Below, piece by piece: positions 1 to 5,312 of a stretch of 18,732 nucleotides of DNA. This DNA is from Candidatus Saccharibacteria bacterium UBA6209 (lineage in GTDB: Bacteria > Patescibacteriota > Saccharimonadia > Saccharimonadales > Saccharimonadaceae), in NCBI GenBank assembly GCA_905370345.1, contig CAJPKE010000015.1:1-18732 (forward strand), read 5' to 3'. Position numbers and translations under genes: made by a program. The notes below the pieces were generated by a model that was not told the origin of the DNA, searched no databases, and saw only the letters and a program-made list of their open reading frames with translations. How positions within the stretch are numbered: position 1 is the first letter of the stretch; every line of letters starts with the position of its first letter.

Positions 1-614
1 TGATCTCGTGGTTTTGCAATTTTCAACCTATTAATATATTCAACCAGCTCTTCCTGCGTAGCAAACGCTACACCGTATATTCGCTGCATTTGTGGATTGT
101 TCTCATTGCCTCGCCAATACGCTCCAGCCGTCTTAGTAAGCTTAAATGCGCCAACTTTTCCAGTACTATCCACATGTCCACCCCTACACAAATCAGTGTA
201 ATCACCCTGAGAATACAAAGAAACAGTCTCGACTTTACTATCGCCATCAGACATAGATCCCATTTTTTCTCCAGCTAATTCACCAGCAACTGTAGTACCG
301 GATCGTTTAAGGTCGTTCAGTAGCTCCACCTTAAATGACTGATTTCCACTTATAGCCCAATCAATGGCCTCTTCTACCGACACATCGCGCCTCTCAAACG
401 GATAATTAGCCGCTACGATCTTTCGCATCTCCTCTTCTATCTTCGGAAGGTCAGCTTCAGAAATTGTCCCGTTGTCAAGATAAACATCATAATAAAAACC
501 ATTATCGATAGCCGGCCCCACACCAAACTTCGCCTGAGGCCATAAATGCTGAATAGCCTGTGCCATAATGTGCGCTAGGCTGTGTCTCATAGATTTTAGT
601 TCTTCTTCATTCAT
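1..614 (-). CDS. thrS: Threonyl-tRNA synthetase, N-terminal part (runs off the window)
   Basis: ThrRS charges tRNA-Thr with threonine in the cytoplasm. The reading frame stays open from ATG at 614 to the window edge (204 codons). It begins with the second additional (editing) domain: RHSLAH at residues 10-15 gives the HxxxH pair (H11, H15), and DLCRGGH at 141-147 gives the matching C143/H147, the zinc-type editing-site ligands of bacterial ThrRS. GPAIDNGFYYD (33-43) and KTAGAYWRG (161-169) are also strongly ThrRS-like. Only 8 residues precede this domain, so the usual N-terminal TGS domain (about 60 aa in E. coli) is absent. The catalytic core lies outside the window. The start has no SD and sits 6 nt after an extended -10 element, so the message is probably leaderless. 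The gene is divergent from tRNA-Val. Confidence 0.93.
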   Translation of the reverse strand, partial: MNEEELKSMRHSLAHIMAQAIQHLWPQAKFGVGPAIDNGFYYDVYLDNGTISEADLPKIEEEMRKIVAANYPFERRDVSVEEAIDWAISGNQSFKVELLNDLKRSGTTVAGELAGEKMGSMSDGDSKVETVSLYSQGDYTDLCRGGHVDSTGKVGAFKLTKTAGAYWRGNENNPQMQRIYGVAFATQEELVEYINRLKIAKPRD

Positions 615-620
615 ATCAAT

Positions 621-629
621 ATTATACCA
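621..629 (-). promoter_or_regulatory. Extended -10 promoter of thrS
   Basis: Read on the minus strand this is TGG followed by TATAAT (plus-strand ATTATA at 621-626), a consensus extended -10 element. No good -35 is seen. The thrS ATG at 614 follows after 6 nt, so transcription should begin at or next to the A of the start codon. The same 11 bases (ATTATACCACG) recur at 5280-5290 in front of tRNA-Arg. Confidence 0.7.
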
Positions 630-650
630 CGCTCCTTGATAGTAGGCATC

Positions 651-659
651 TGTTATGAT
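651..659 (+). promoter_or_regulatory. Probable extended -10 promoter of tRNA-Val
   Basis: TGT followed by TATGAT (654-659) matches an extended -10 (5 of 6 at the hexamer). The tRNA starts 15 nt later, giving a short 5' leader. A TTGATA at 636-641 is too close (12-nt spacer) to act as a normal -35. Other AT-rich hexamers between 660 and 670 are possible alternatives. Confidence 0.4.
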
Positions 660-674
660 AATATTATTATATCT

Positions 675-751
675 GGGCGATTAGCTCATTTGGCTAGAGC
701 GCTTCATTGACGTTGAAGAGGTGAGAGGTTCGAATCCTCTATTGCCCACCA
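675..751 (+). tRNA. tRNA-Val (anticodon GAC)
   Basis: All four arms fold. Acceptor GGGCGAT pairs with ATTGCCC (one G-U), the D stem is GCTC/GAGC, the anticodon stem CTTCA/TGAAG carries loop TTGACGT, and the T stem AGAGG/CCTCT carries loop TTCGAAT. Anticodon GAC reads GUC/GUU valine codons. Discriminator A and CCA are encoded. Unlike the other two tRNA genes here, it is followed by its own terminator rather than by a protein gene. Confidence 0.97.
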
Positions 752-765
752 GATACGATACATGA

Positions 766-796
766 GCCTCGTCGATAGTAGACGGGGCTTTTTATT
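766..796 (+). terminator. Rho-independent terminator of tRNA-Val
   Basis: GCCTCGTC (766-773) pairs with GACGGGGC (781-788) with one G-U pair across a 7-nt loop, followed directly by TTTTTATTATTT. It ends the tRNA-Val transcript. Confidence 0.88.
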
Positions 797-812
797 ATTT
801 ACTATACATACC

Positions 813-841
813 TTGACTTTATTTGATAAGTATGTTAGAAT
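813..841 (+). promoter_or_regulatory. Strong promoter of the 41-codon small ORF
   Basis: TTGACT (813-818), a 17-nt spacer and TAGAAT (836-841) form a near-consensus vegetative promoter. The expected start site, 7-8 nt after the -10, falls on the ATG at 849, so the transcript would be leaderless if it is translated. Confidence 0.75.
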
Positions 842-848
842 TTAAAGC

Positions 849-974
849 ATGAGTAAGCATGACTCGCCTCGTTCAGGCACAAAAAAAGCACAACACTGTT
901 CTTTATTGAGCAAGGCAAAAATTCACTACGAATATAACAAGAAAATCAACGAAGAAAGATCTATACTTAATTAA
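849..974 (+). CDS. Small basic protein, 41 aa, unknown (or a small RNA)
   Basis: I do not recognise this product. The ORF encodes a 41-residue lysine-rich protein starting MSKHDSPRSGTKK and ending NEERSILN, with one Cys and no membrane segment. The support is positional. A near-consensus promoter ends 7 nt before the ATG, the frame closes with TAA at 972-974, and a strong terminator hairpin begins 20 nt later. The whole unit is therefore an isolated transcript of about 175 nt. There is no SD, but several other first genes in this window also start without one at the same distance from a -10. The alternative is a non-coding RNA of that length; the GCCT/AGGC mini-hairpin near its 5' end and the strong terminator would also suit that. 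I did not find features of tmRNA, SRP RNA or RNase P RNA. Confidence 0.45.
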   Translation: MSKHDSPRSGTKKAQHCSLLSKAKIHYEYNKKINEERSILN

Positions 975-993
975 GTTCCCAGATTTACAAAGT

Positions 994-1025
994 AATCGCC
1001 TCTATACTGAGGCGATTTTTATTTT
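994..1025 (+). terminator. Rho-independent terminator after the small ORF
   Basis: AATCGCCTC (994-1002) and GAGGCGATT (1009-1017) form a perfect 9-bp stem with a 6-nt loop, followed by TTTATTTT. It insulates the small transcript from the nrdR-like gene. Confidence 0.92.
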
Positions 1026-1062
1026 ACACAGCACTTTTCCACTGGATTTTTTTATAGTTGTA

Positions 1063-1076
1063 TGTCAATATATTGA
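1063..1076 (+). promoter_or_regulatory. NrdR-box-like palindrome over the nrdR start, probable promoter
   Basis: TCAATATATTGA at 1065-1076 is a perfect 12-bp palindrome. Its inner ten bases, CAATATATTG, fit the core of the published NrdR box (CwAtATaTwG) at every position. It ends 1 nt before the ATG of the nrdR-like gene. TGT plus CAATAT (1063-1071) could be an extended -10 placing the start of transcription at the ATG, in which case bound NrdR would cover the promoter. Only one box is clear; paired boxes about three helical turns apart are usual. Confidence 0.5.
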
Positions 1077-1077
1077 T

Positions 1078-1563
1078 ATGATATGCATAAAATGTTTTCA
1101 CGAAAAAACCCACGTAACAAATTCTCGTCAAAATAAAAAATACCCAATAACCTGGCGTAGACATATATGCGACCAATGCGGTTATTCTTTTACAACCTAC
1201 GAAAAGCCTGTGATTTCCCTCGTTGTCACATCACAAGATGGCAAGAAAAATAATTTTTCTATAGGGAAACTAATACTTAGCATTGCACGAAGTTTTAATC
1301 ATAACGAAAAATTAGCAGGCTCATATAGCTACGACTTAGCCAATACTATACAAGATAAGTTGATACTTTTACAAAATCAACCCACTATATCATCACAACA
1401 CATCGCCGAAATAACCCACTCAACATTACAGAATTTCGACCAAATAGCCGCACTGCAATACGCAGCACAACATGATCTTATTACTCCCCAGAGAAAGAGG
1501 CGTCGCGGTCGTCCTTCTTTTTCTTATTCTGAGCACGACTCTGATCATTCATCTCTACAGTAG
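1078..1563 (+). CDS. nrdR: NrdR-like transcriptional repressor with basic C-terminal tail
   Basis: NrdR represses ribonucleotide reductase genes in response to nucleotides. The protein has the N-terminal zinc ribbon (C3xxC6 and C31xxC34), then the FTTYE signature (38-42) that joins it to the ATP-cone domain (about 46-136). The length of 161 aa is slightly above the usual 150 or so because of a C-terminal tail (residues 139-161) that begins with a run of Arg/Lys and contains RGRP, an AT-hook-like core. The first linker also differs from typical NrdR (NSRQNKKYPITWRRHICDQC). The ATG at 1078 has no SD and may be leaderless. An NrdR-box-like palindrome just upstream suggests autorepression. The last 83 bp overlap the convergent glycosyltransferase gene. 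No ribonucleotide reductase gene lies in the window. Family assignment is firm; function as NrdR is inferred. Confidence 0.85.
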   Translation: MICIKCFHEKTHVTNSRQNKKYPITWRRHICDQCGYSFTTYEKPVISLVVTSQDGKKNNFSIGKLILSIARSFNHNEKLAGSYSYDLANTIQDKLILLQNQPTISSQHIAEITHSTLQNFDQIAALQYAAQHDLITPQRKRRRGRPSFSYSEHDSDHSSLQ

Positions 1564-3169
1564 TCTTCTCTGTCACGTCAAACTTATCAAGATATTTACC
1601 AAGCAAAAGATGAGTCTGGGCATTATACGAGGCCATTGAGCTATATACTATAGCAATTACAGGCATCAGAGTCCATTGCAGGACCATTAATATATTCCTA
1701 CTCTTTTTATATCTTTCTGGGCGCGGAGGCAGAAGTTTAAATGATACGAAAATTGAAACCAGAATGCCTACCATAGCTATCTGCTGTATTAAGCTAACCG
1801 TATCCGGCAGTTGATGTGCGGCAACACTACGAGCAGCCTCACCATTCAGCACAAGCGGCGCCCACCCGCCAAAAGCAACAATTAGGGCAATACAGGCCTG
1901 TGTTACATGCCCATCTAACAACCTTATAAACCTGGCTAGACTAGGCCAAAATTTTACTGTTCTATTTTTATTGAATACGTTATTGCCAACGTATGCCACA
2001 TCTGAAGCCCCGTAGCTCCAACGACGCAACTGAACAAACTGAGCCTTCAGTGTCTTTTTATATCCATTAGACAATACCGCATCCTGATAAATCGGTACAA
2101 AAATTGGTACAACTTCGTAATTACCATCAAAATAGAAATAGCTTCTCCAGTACTGGTGGCCATCTTCAACAATTGTTCGCGTACTCCAAAAGTTCATCTC
2201 AACGAGAGCATTCATTGGTTGCGAATGTGACGCAAAGTTACGCAAAGAATATGGACGCATGGAGCTTATAATATTCCAAAATGAATTCCCTGTTGCCACT
2301 ACTCTCATTGGCGCGGGAACATCCCATATATTATTAGTAAACAAACATATAGGCTGGAACGATAAATGTTTTCTGTCTTCATGAGTAATATACTCATATG
2401 TCACATAATCAAAATAATACTTATGCGGCTTATTGTCACAGTCCATTGTTGTAACAATAACATCAGAAAGAGCTATTTCTTCCTGTTGTAAATATTGCTC
2501 TAACCACTTGCCTGCATACGTAATGTTTCCGCCTTTACCAACTACTTCATTTGGCAGATCTTTCGGATGTTTTACAATGTGGAAAGAATGAAAATGCTTG
2601 CCGTATTTCTTTTTCAGTATTTTAGCTGTTGTATCAATATCAACACCACCACGTTCTTCGTATGCAAAAACCACAATCAGACGCTTCTTGTTGTATGTCG
2701 TATCTAAGACCGCTTTAAGAGCAGGCTCAATCACTTCTATACTCTCGTTGTATGCAGGCATAATAAGAGCGTTGTAAATATTACTAGGTTTAGGATAGTA
2801 CCCATCTTCCGCAGCAGACATGAATCTTAGGTTATCTACGTGTTGTTGATATAACAACTCCTTAGATCGACTATCTCTCAGTCTAGAGTATGCTTCTTTC
2901 GGATCTTCCAAATCAGACAATCGACTATTCCAGTCGACTCTCGACGCTTTTTCCATATTACGATAACCACTAATTACCCTATAGCTAATTGCTATGGCTT
3001 TCACAAACGCGGCTAGGATTATAGACAGTAAATAAATTGATGCCAGAACAGGGCTTAAAATAGACAAAACAACCAGAAGAACAATAGCGCCATAACTTAG
3101 CAACCCAGGAAGTATCTCAAAAAAACGATATTTTTTTGTTCGTTTACCAAGTGGGATTTCAATGTCCAT
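1481..3169 (-). CDS. Membrane glycosyltransferase, family 2, processive-type
   Basis: Probably makes or extends an envelope polysaccharide at the cytoplasmic membrane. Two TM segments lie at about 20-65, followed by a GT-A catalytic domain: PAYNE at 138-142, the metal-binding DCD at 243-245, the ED of the catalytic base region at 335-336 (VEDGH), and QLRRW at 380-384, which matches the QxxRW motif of cellulose-synthase-like processive enzymes. Further TM segments follow (about 415-435, 465-485, 500-520) before a charged tail (KKKKDDRD). The length of 562 aa fits the family. The sugar and product cannot be read from the sequence. The ATG has SD AGGA, which overlaps the stop region of the upstream membrane gene (gap 3 nt), so the two form an operon. 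The 3' end runs 83 bp into the convergent nrdR-like gene with no visible terminator. Confidence 0.88.
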   Translation of the reverse strand: MDIEIPLGKRTKKYRFFEILPGLLSYGAIVLLVVLSILSPVLASIYLLSIILAAFVKAIAISYRVISGYRNMEKASRVDWNSRLSDLEDPKEAYSRLRDSRSKELLYQQHVDNLRFMSAAEDGYYPKPSNIYNALIMPAYNESIEVIEPALKAVLDTTYNKKRLIVVFAYEERGGVDIDTTAKILKKKYGKHFHSFHIVKHPKDLPNEVVGKGGNITYAGKWLEQYLQQEEIALSDVIVTTMDCDNKPHKYYFDYVTYEYITHEDRKHLSFQPICLFTNNIWDVPAPMRVVATGNSFWNIISSMRPYSLRNFASHSQPMNALVEMNFWSTRTIVEDGHQYWRSYFYFDGNYEVVPIFVPIYQDAVLSNGYKKTLKAQFVQLRRWSYGASDVAYVGNNVFNKNRTVKFWPSLARFIRLLDGHVTQACIALIVAFGGWAPLVLNGEAARSVAAHQLPDTVSLIQQIAMVGILVSIFVSFKLLPPRPERYKKSRNILMVLQWTLMPVIAIVYSSMASYNAQTHLLLGKYLDKFDVTEKTTVEMNDQSRAQNKKKKDDRDASFSGE

Positions 3170-3172
3170 GTA

Positions 3173-3550
3173 TTATCCTATCGATGCAATTTTAATTATA
3201 GAATAGGCTAAAATAGCTAAAATAGCTAAAATGCCCAACGTCAACCACAAAATAAATATAGCCAAGCTTCGTTTCTCTAGTGAAATTAACTTGACACTTA
3301 GCGCAGAGTGACCAAAAACTATCATAAACGCCAAAGCAAAATAACTAAATAGACTAGACCAGTGGCTCCTATAAAAATTCGCATCACCATACGTAGTGTA
3401 GCGCGTAATAACCTGAGCCTCGCTATGTTTTATTGATGATCCTAAAAATATAGATATAACAATAGCCACAACAACGTTAACGATCAAAAGAGTTGCCACA
3501 GTCCTGTCGCTAAAAACAATTTTTATCGATTTCTTTATAGTGTCTTTCAT
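3173..3550 (-). CDS. Small three-TM membrane protein, unknown function
   Basis: I do not recognise a family. The 125-aa protein has TM segments at about 17-35, 66-85 and 95-121, with an extracytoplasmic-looking loop between the first two. The third TM contains an LAILAILA run encoded by a 9-bp tandem repeat. It is translationally close to the downstream glycosyltransferase (3-nt gap), so it probably assists that enzyme or exports its product; this is inference from position. The start codon lies only 4 nt (UUUU in RNA) after the encoded CCA of tRNA-Thr, leaving no room for an SD. The gene appears to be cotranscribed with the tRNA and released as a near-leaderless message by tRNA 3' processing. 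Confidence 0.75.
   Translation of the reverse strand: MKDTIKKSIKIVFSDRTVATLLIVNVVVAIVISIFLGSSIKHSEAQVITRYTTYGDANFYRSHWSSLFSYFALAFMIVFGHSALSVKLISLEKRSLAIFILWLTLGILAILAILAYSIIKIASIG
3207..3233 (-). repeat. Three tandem 9-bp units inside the three-TM gene
   Basis: GCTAAAATA occurs twice and GCTAAAATG once, head to tail (plus-strand reading). The unit is a multiple of 3, so copy-number change would only add or remove AIL-type residues in the third TM segment, not shift frame. Confidence 0.85.
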
Positions 3551-3554
3551 AAAA

Positions 3555-3630
3555 TGGAGCCGTTGACTGGGCTTGAACCAGCGACCTGCTCGTTACGAAT
3601 GAGCTGCTCTACCAGCTGAGCTACAACGGC
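3555..3630 (-). tRNA. tRNA-Thr (anticodon CGT)
   Basis: Acceptor GCCGTTG pairs with CAACGGC, the D stem is GCTC/GAGC, and the T stem GCTGG/CCAGT (one G-U) carries loop TTCAAGC. The anticodon arm is GCTCA-TTCGTAA-CGAGC, anticodon CGT, reading ACG. The 31-39 pair is an A-C mismatch. Discriminator U and CCA are encoded. It has its own promoter (3645-3672) and no terminator: the ATG of the three-TM protein follows 4 nt after the CCA. Confidence 0.95.
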
Positions 3631-3666
3631 AAACTCCTTAGGAAATTATAGCAAAAATAGGAGTTT
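3631..3666 (-). repeat. 8-bp inverted repeat around the tRNA-Thr -10 element
   Basis: AAACTCCT (3631-3638) and AGGAGTTT (3659-3666) are perfect inverted copies separated by 20 nt. The gap contains the TATAAT of the tRNA-Thr promoter, one arm fills the -35/-10 spacer, and the other abuts the first base of the tRNA. This may be an operator or a hairpin in read-through RNA. Note that the SD-like AGGAG arises simply as part of the repeat. Confidence 0.5.
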
Positions 3667-3672
3667 TTTCAA
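3645..3672 (-). promoter_or_regulatory. Promoter of the tRNA-Thr / membrane protein / glycosyltransferase operon
   Basis: On the minus strand TTGAAA (3667-3672), a 16-nt spacer and TATAAT (3645-3650) form a strong vegetative promoter. The start would lie near 3638, about 8 nt before the tRNA. It is the only promoter I see for the two protein genes downstream. Confidence 0.8.
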
Positions 3673-3682
3673 ACTAGAACGA

Positions 3683-4681
3683 CTATTTATCGATAGAAAT
3701 GAAATATTTTACTTTATTGTTATTTTTTAAGTAGTTAAACTGGTTATTAAATTCAGTCAATGGAACTTTTACATAAGAGTAATTTACGGTGTTGCCTTCA
3801 ATATTATTAAGCATCACAAAATAATATCCGTCACCTGAAAGAGTCTTTATAGGGCCTGAGATTTTGCCCTTTGTTAATGACATAGCCGCTTTCGTTAGGC
3901 CTCCGTCAGAATTATCCGTAGAGACGGATAGATCAAATACCGACTGTACTTTGTCGCCCATTTCCGTAGCAATATCCTTTAAGGATTTACCCTCTTGCAG
4001 CCTCTTCTTAATGTCAGACACTAGGTTGTTAGCTGTTTTATCAATCTTAAAAGATACTTCCTGCTTTAACAAAGTATATTTCATAGCAGTTTTTAGCTCA
4101 TCCATTGACCAATGAAGATTGTCTTTCACTACAGACTCATAAGCGGACTGCGATAGCTTGCTAGATTCCTGCTGTTTTTTGATAAGATCTTGAACCTTTT
4201 TATCATCTACCGTGATATTATTTTCTCTCGCAAGTTTTTTGGCATATGCTACCTCCAATGCCTTATTTATAGACTGATTTTGATAGAACTTAACTTTGTC
4301 CTTTTGATCTGCTTGCCCCTGAGACTGCAACACCGCCAATGAACTACGATGATACAGAAGATAATCACTATACTCAGCATTTTCTCCGTCAATATTAGCC
4401 ACAGGAAGAGGTAAAATTTTAGTTATCCTATATGCGATATCGCTTGTATCTTTCCAGACATATAACTGCGCCCAACCAAGAGCAATGAAAACAATCAGAA
4501 TAACAACACTAACGAGCATCGTTATCCATACCAATCGACGTTTGGTGTATTGGATGGGATATTTATGCTTACGACCAGCCGCCAAGACTTTCTCGCGGTG
4601 CTGAGCTACTGTATCGTTTGTAATCCTCTTAGGTAGCTCCTTTGGCTGTTTTTTATCTTTACGGTTCAATAGATTCTTCAT
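3683..4681 (-). CDS. Membrane-anchored SurA/PrsA-like foldase
   Basis: Likely an extracytoplasmic folding factor. The 332-aa protein has a cytoplasmic basic N-terminus, one TM segment at about 50-70, then an outside part resembling the SurA N-terminal chaperone domain (about 95-220, including INKALEVAYAKKLARENNITV and QSAYESVVKDNL) and a C-terminal region like a parvulin peptidyl-prolyl isomerase (about 225-310, including DGGLTKAAMSLTKGKISGPI). The parvulin part is short and I cannot confirm catalytic residues, so it may be only a chaperone. The ATG has a strong SD (AAGGAGG) located inside the upstream PH-domain gene, and the two ORFs overlap by 23 bp, which indicates translational coupling. 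Such proteins assist folding of exported proteins; pilins encoded nearby are plausible clients, but that is a guess. Confidence 0.75.
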   Translation of the reverse strand: MKNLLNRKDKKQPKELPKRITNDTVAQHREKVLAAGRKHKYPIQYTKRRLVWITMLVSVVILIVFIALGWAQLYVWKDTSDIAYRITKILPLPVANIDGENAEYSDYLLYHRSSLAVLQSQGQADQKDKVKFYQNQSINKALEVAYAKKLARENNITVDDKKVQDLIKKQQESSKLSQSAYESVVKDNLHWSMDELKTAMKYTLLKQEVSFKIDKTANNLVSDIKKRLQEGKSLKDIATEMGDKVQSVFDLSVSTDNSDGGLTKAAMSLTKGKISGPIKTLSGDGYYFVMLNNIEGNTVNYSYVKVPLTEFNNQFNYLKNNNKVKYFISIDK

Positions 4682-5189
4682 TGATATCCTCCTTCTTTGT
4701 CGAAATTTCCACTGCGTCTTGCAGTTTATTATAGATCTTATCTGGATGTTCTACGTTCTTTATAACAAGATCTCCAACAAAAGTTTGAATAACTATTGTA
4801 CCAAACTTAAACATTTCTCCGCTAAACCCCGGGATACTATAACTAATATTCTGAATTTTTGACAATTTCAGCTCAATGACATCTTTACCAAAAAATCCAT
4901 GCTGAGTAATCTGACGAATCCTCTGATCGGTAACAATATAGTAAGTATAAAACCACATCAAAAAATGATAGAAAAAGAGCATTAGACCAAAAATAAATCC
5001 GCCAACAAACACCCATAAAAGGTTCAAGTTATCTTGCCAAATTAAAAAAGGCAATGAACCAAGAGTCATTGATCCTAGAAGCAGATAAAATCCTTTTCTC
5101 ATAGCAATTATGTGACGACGAAACACAAACAACAGTTGCTCTCCGTCACGCTGCCCATCAAATTGCTTATCTTTAATTTGTTCTGTCAT
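4659..5189 (-). CDS. Bacterial PH-domain (YdbS-like) membrane protein
   Basis: The 176-aa protein has two TM segments (about 33-51 and 56-80), then a bacterial pleckstrin-homology-like domain. The hallmark is YYIVTDQRIRQI followed by a glycine-rich turn and a run of beta strands (IELKLSKIQNISYSIPG, FGTIVIQT). This matches the bPH2/YdbS family, whose function is not well known. It is followed by the foldase gene with a 23-bp overlap. Its ATG lies 5 nt after the CCA end of tRNA-Arg, so there is no room for an SD. The gene appears to be cotranscribed with that tRNA and freed by tRNA 3' processing as a near-leaderless message. Confidence 0.82.
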   Translation of the reverse strand: MTEQIKDKQFDGQRDGEQLLFVFRRHIIAMRKGFYLLLGSMTLGSLPFLIWQDNLNLLWVFVGGFIFGLMLFFYHFLMWFYTYYIVTDQRIRQITQHGFFGKDVIELKLSKIQNISYSIPGFSGEMFKFGTIVIQTFVGDLVIKNVEHPDKIYNKLQDAVEISTKKEDINEESIEP

Positions 5190-5194
5190 ATATC

Positions 5195-5271
5195 TGGTAC
5201 CCCGGGCAGGAGTCGAACCTACAACCTTATCCTTAGGACGGATCTGCTCTATCCAGTTGAGCTACCGAGGC
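5195..5271 (-). tRNA. tRNA-Arg (anticodon CCT)
   Basis: Acceptor GCCTCGG pairs with CCGGGGT (G-U pairs at 1-72 and 4-69), the D stem is GCTC/GAGC, and the T stem GTAGG/CCTGC carries loop TTCGACT. The anticodon arm is GATCC-GTCCTAA-GGATA, anticodon CCT, reading AGG; the outermost 27-43 pair is a G-A mismatch and position 32 is a purine, both slightly unusual. Discriminator A and CCA are encoded. There is no terminator after it: the ATG of the PH-domain protein follows 5 nt after the CCA. Confidence 0.93.
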
Positions 5272-5279
5272 ATATAACC

Positions 5280-5288
5280 ATTATACCA
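5280..5288 (-). promoter_or_regulatory. Extended -10 promoter of the tRNA-Arg / PH-domain operon
   Basis: Minus-strand TGG plus TATAAT, a consensus extended -10 with no good -35. It is identical over 11 bases to the thrS promoter. The tRNA begins 8 nt downstream, so the 5' leader is only 1-2 nt. Confidence 0.7.
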
Positions 5289-5312
5289 CGGTAGCTCTCA
5301 GGAAAGACTAGC

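Noticed and set aside
849..1020. The small transcript as tmRNA, SRP RNA or RNase P RNA
   Set aside because: No tRNA-like ends, no tag-peptide pattern, no SRP tetraloop helix and no RNase P conserved blocks were seen; a 6S-like role could not be shown either.
1030..1050. A second NrdR box about 31 bp upstream of the clear one
   Set aside because: The bases around 1034-1044 keep only the outer C and G and lack the AT-rich palindromic core.
3631..3670. Inverted repeat as a plus-strand Rho-independent terminator (it is followed by TTTTTT on that strand)
   Set aside because: No plus-strand gene ends nearby, the loop of 20 nt is long, and the same bases form a clear minus-strand promoter.
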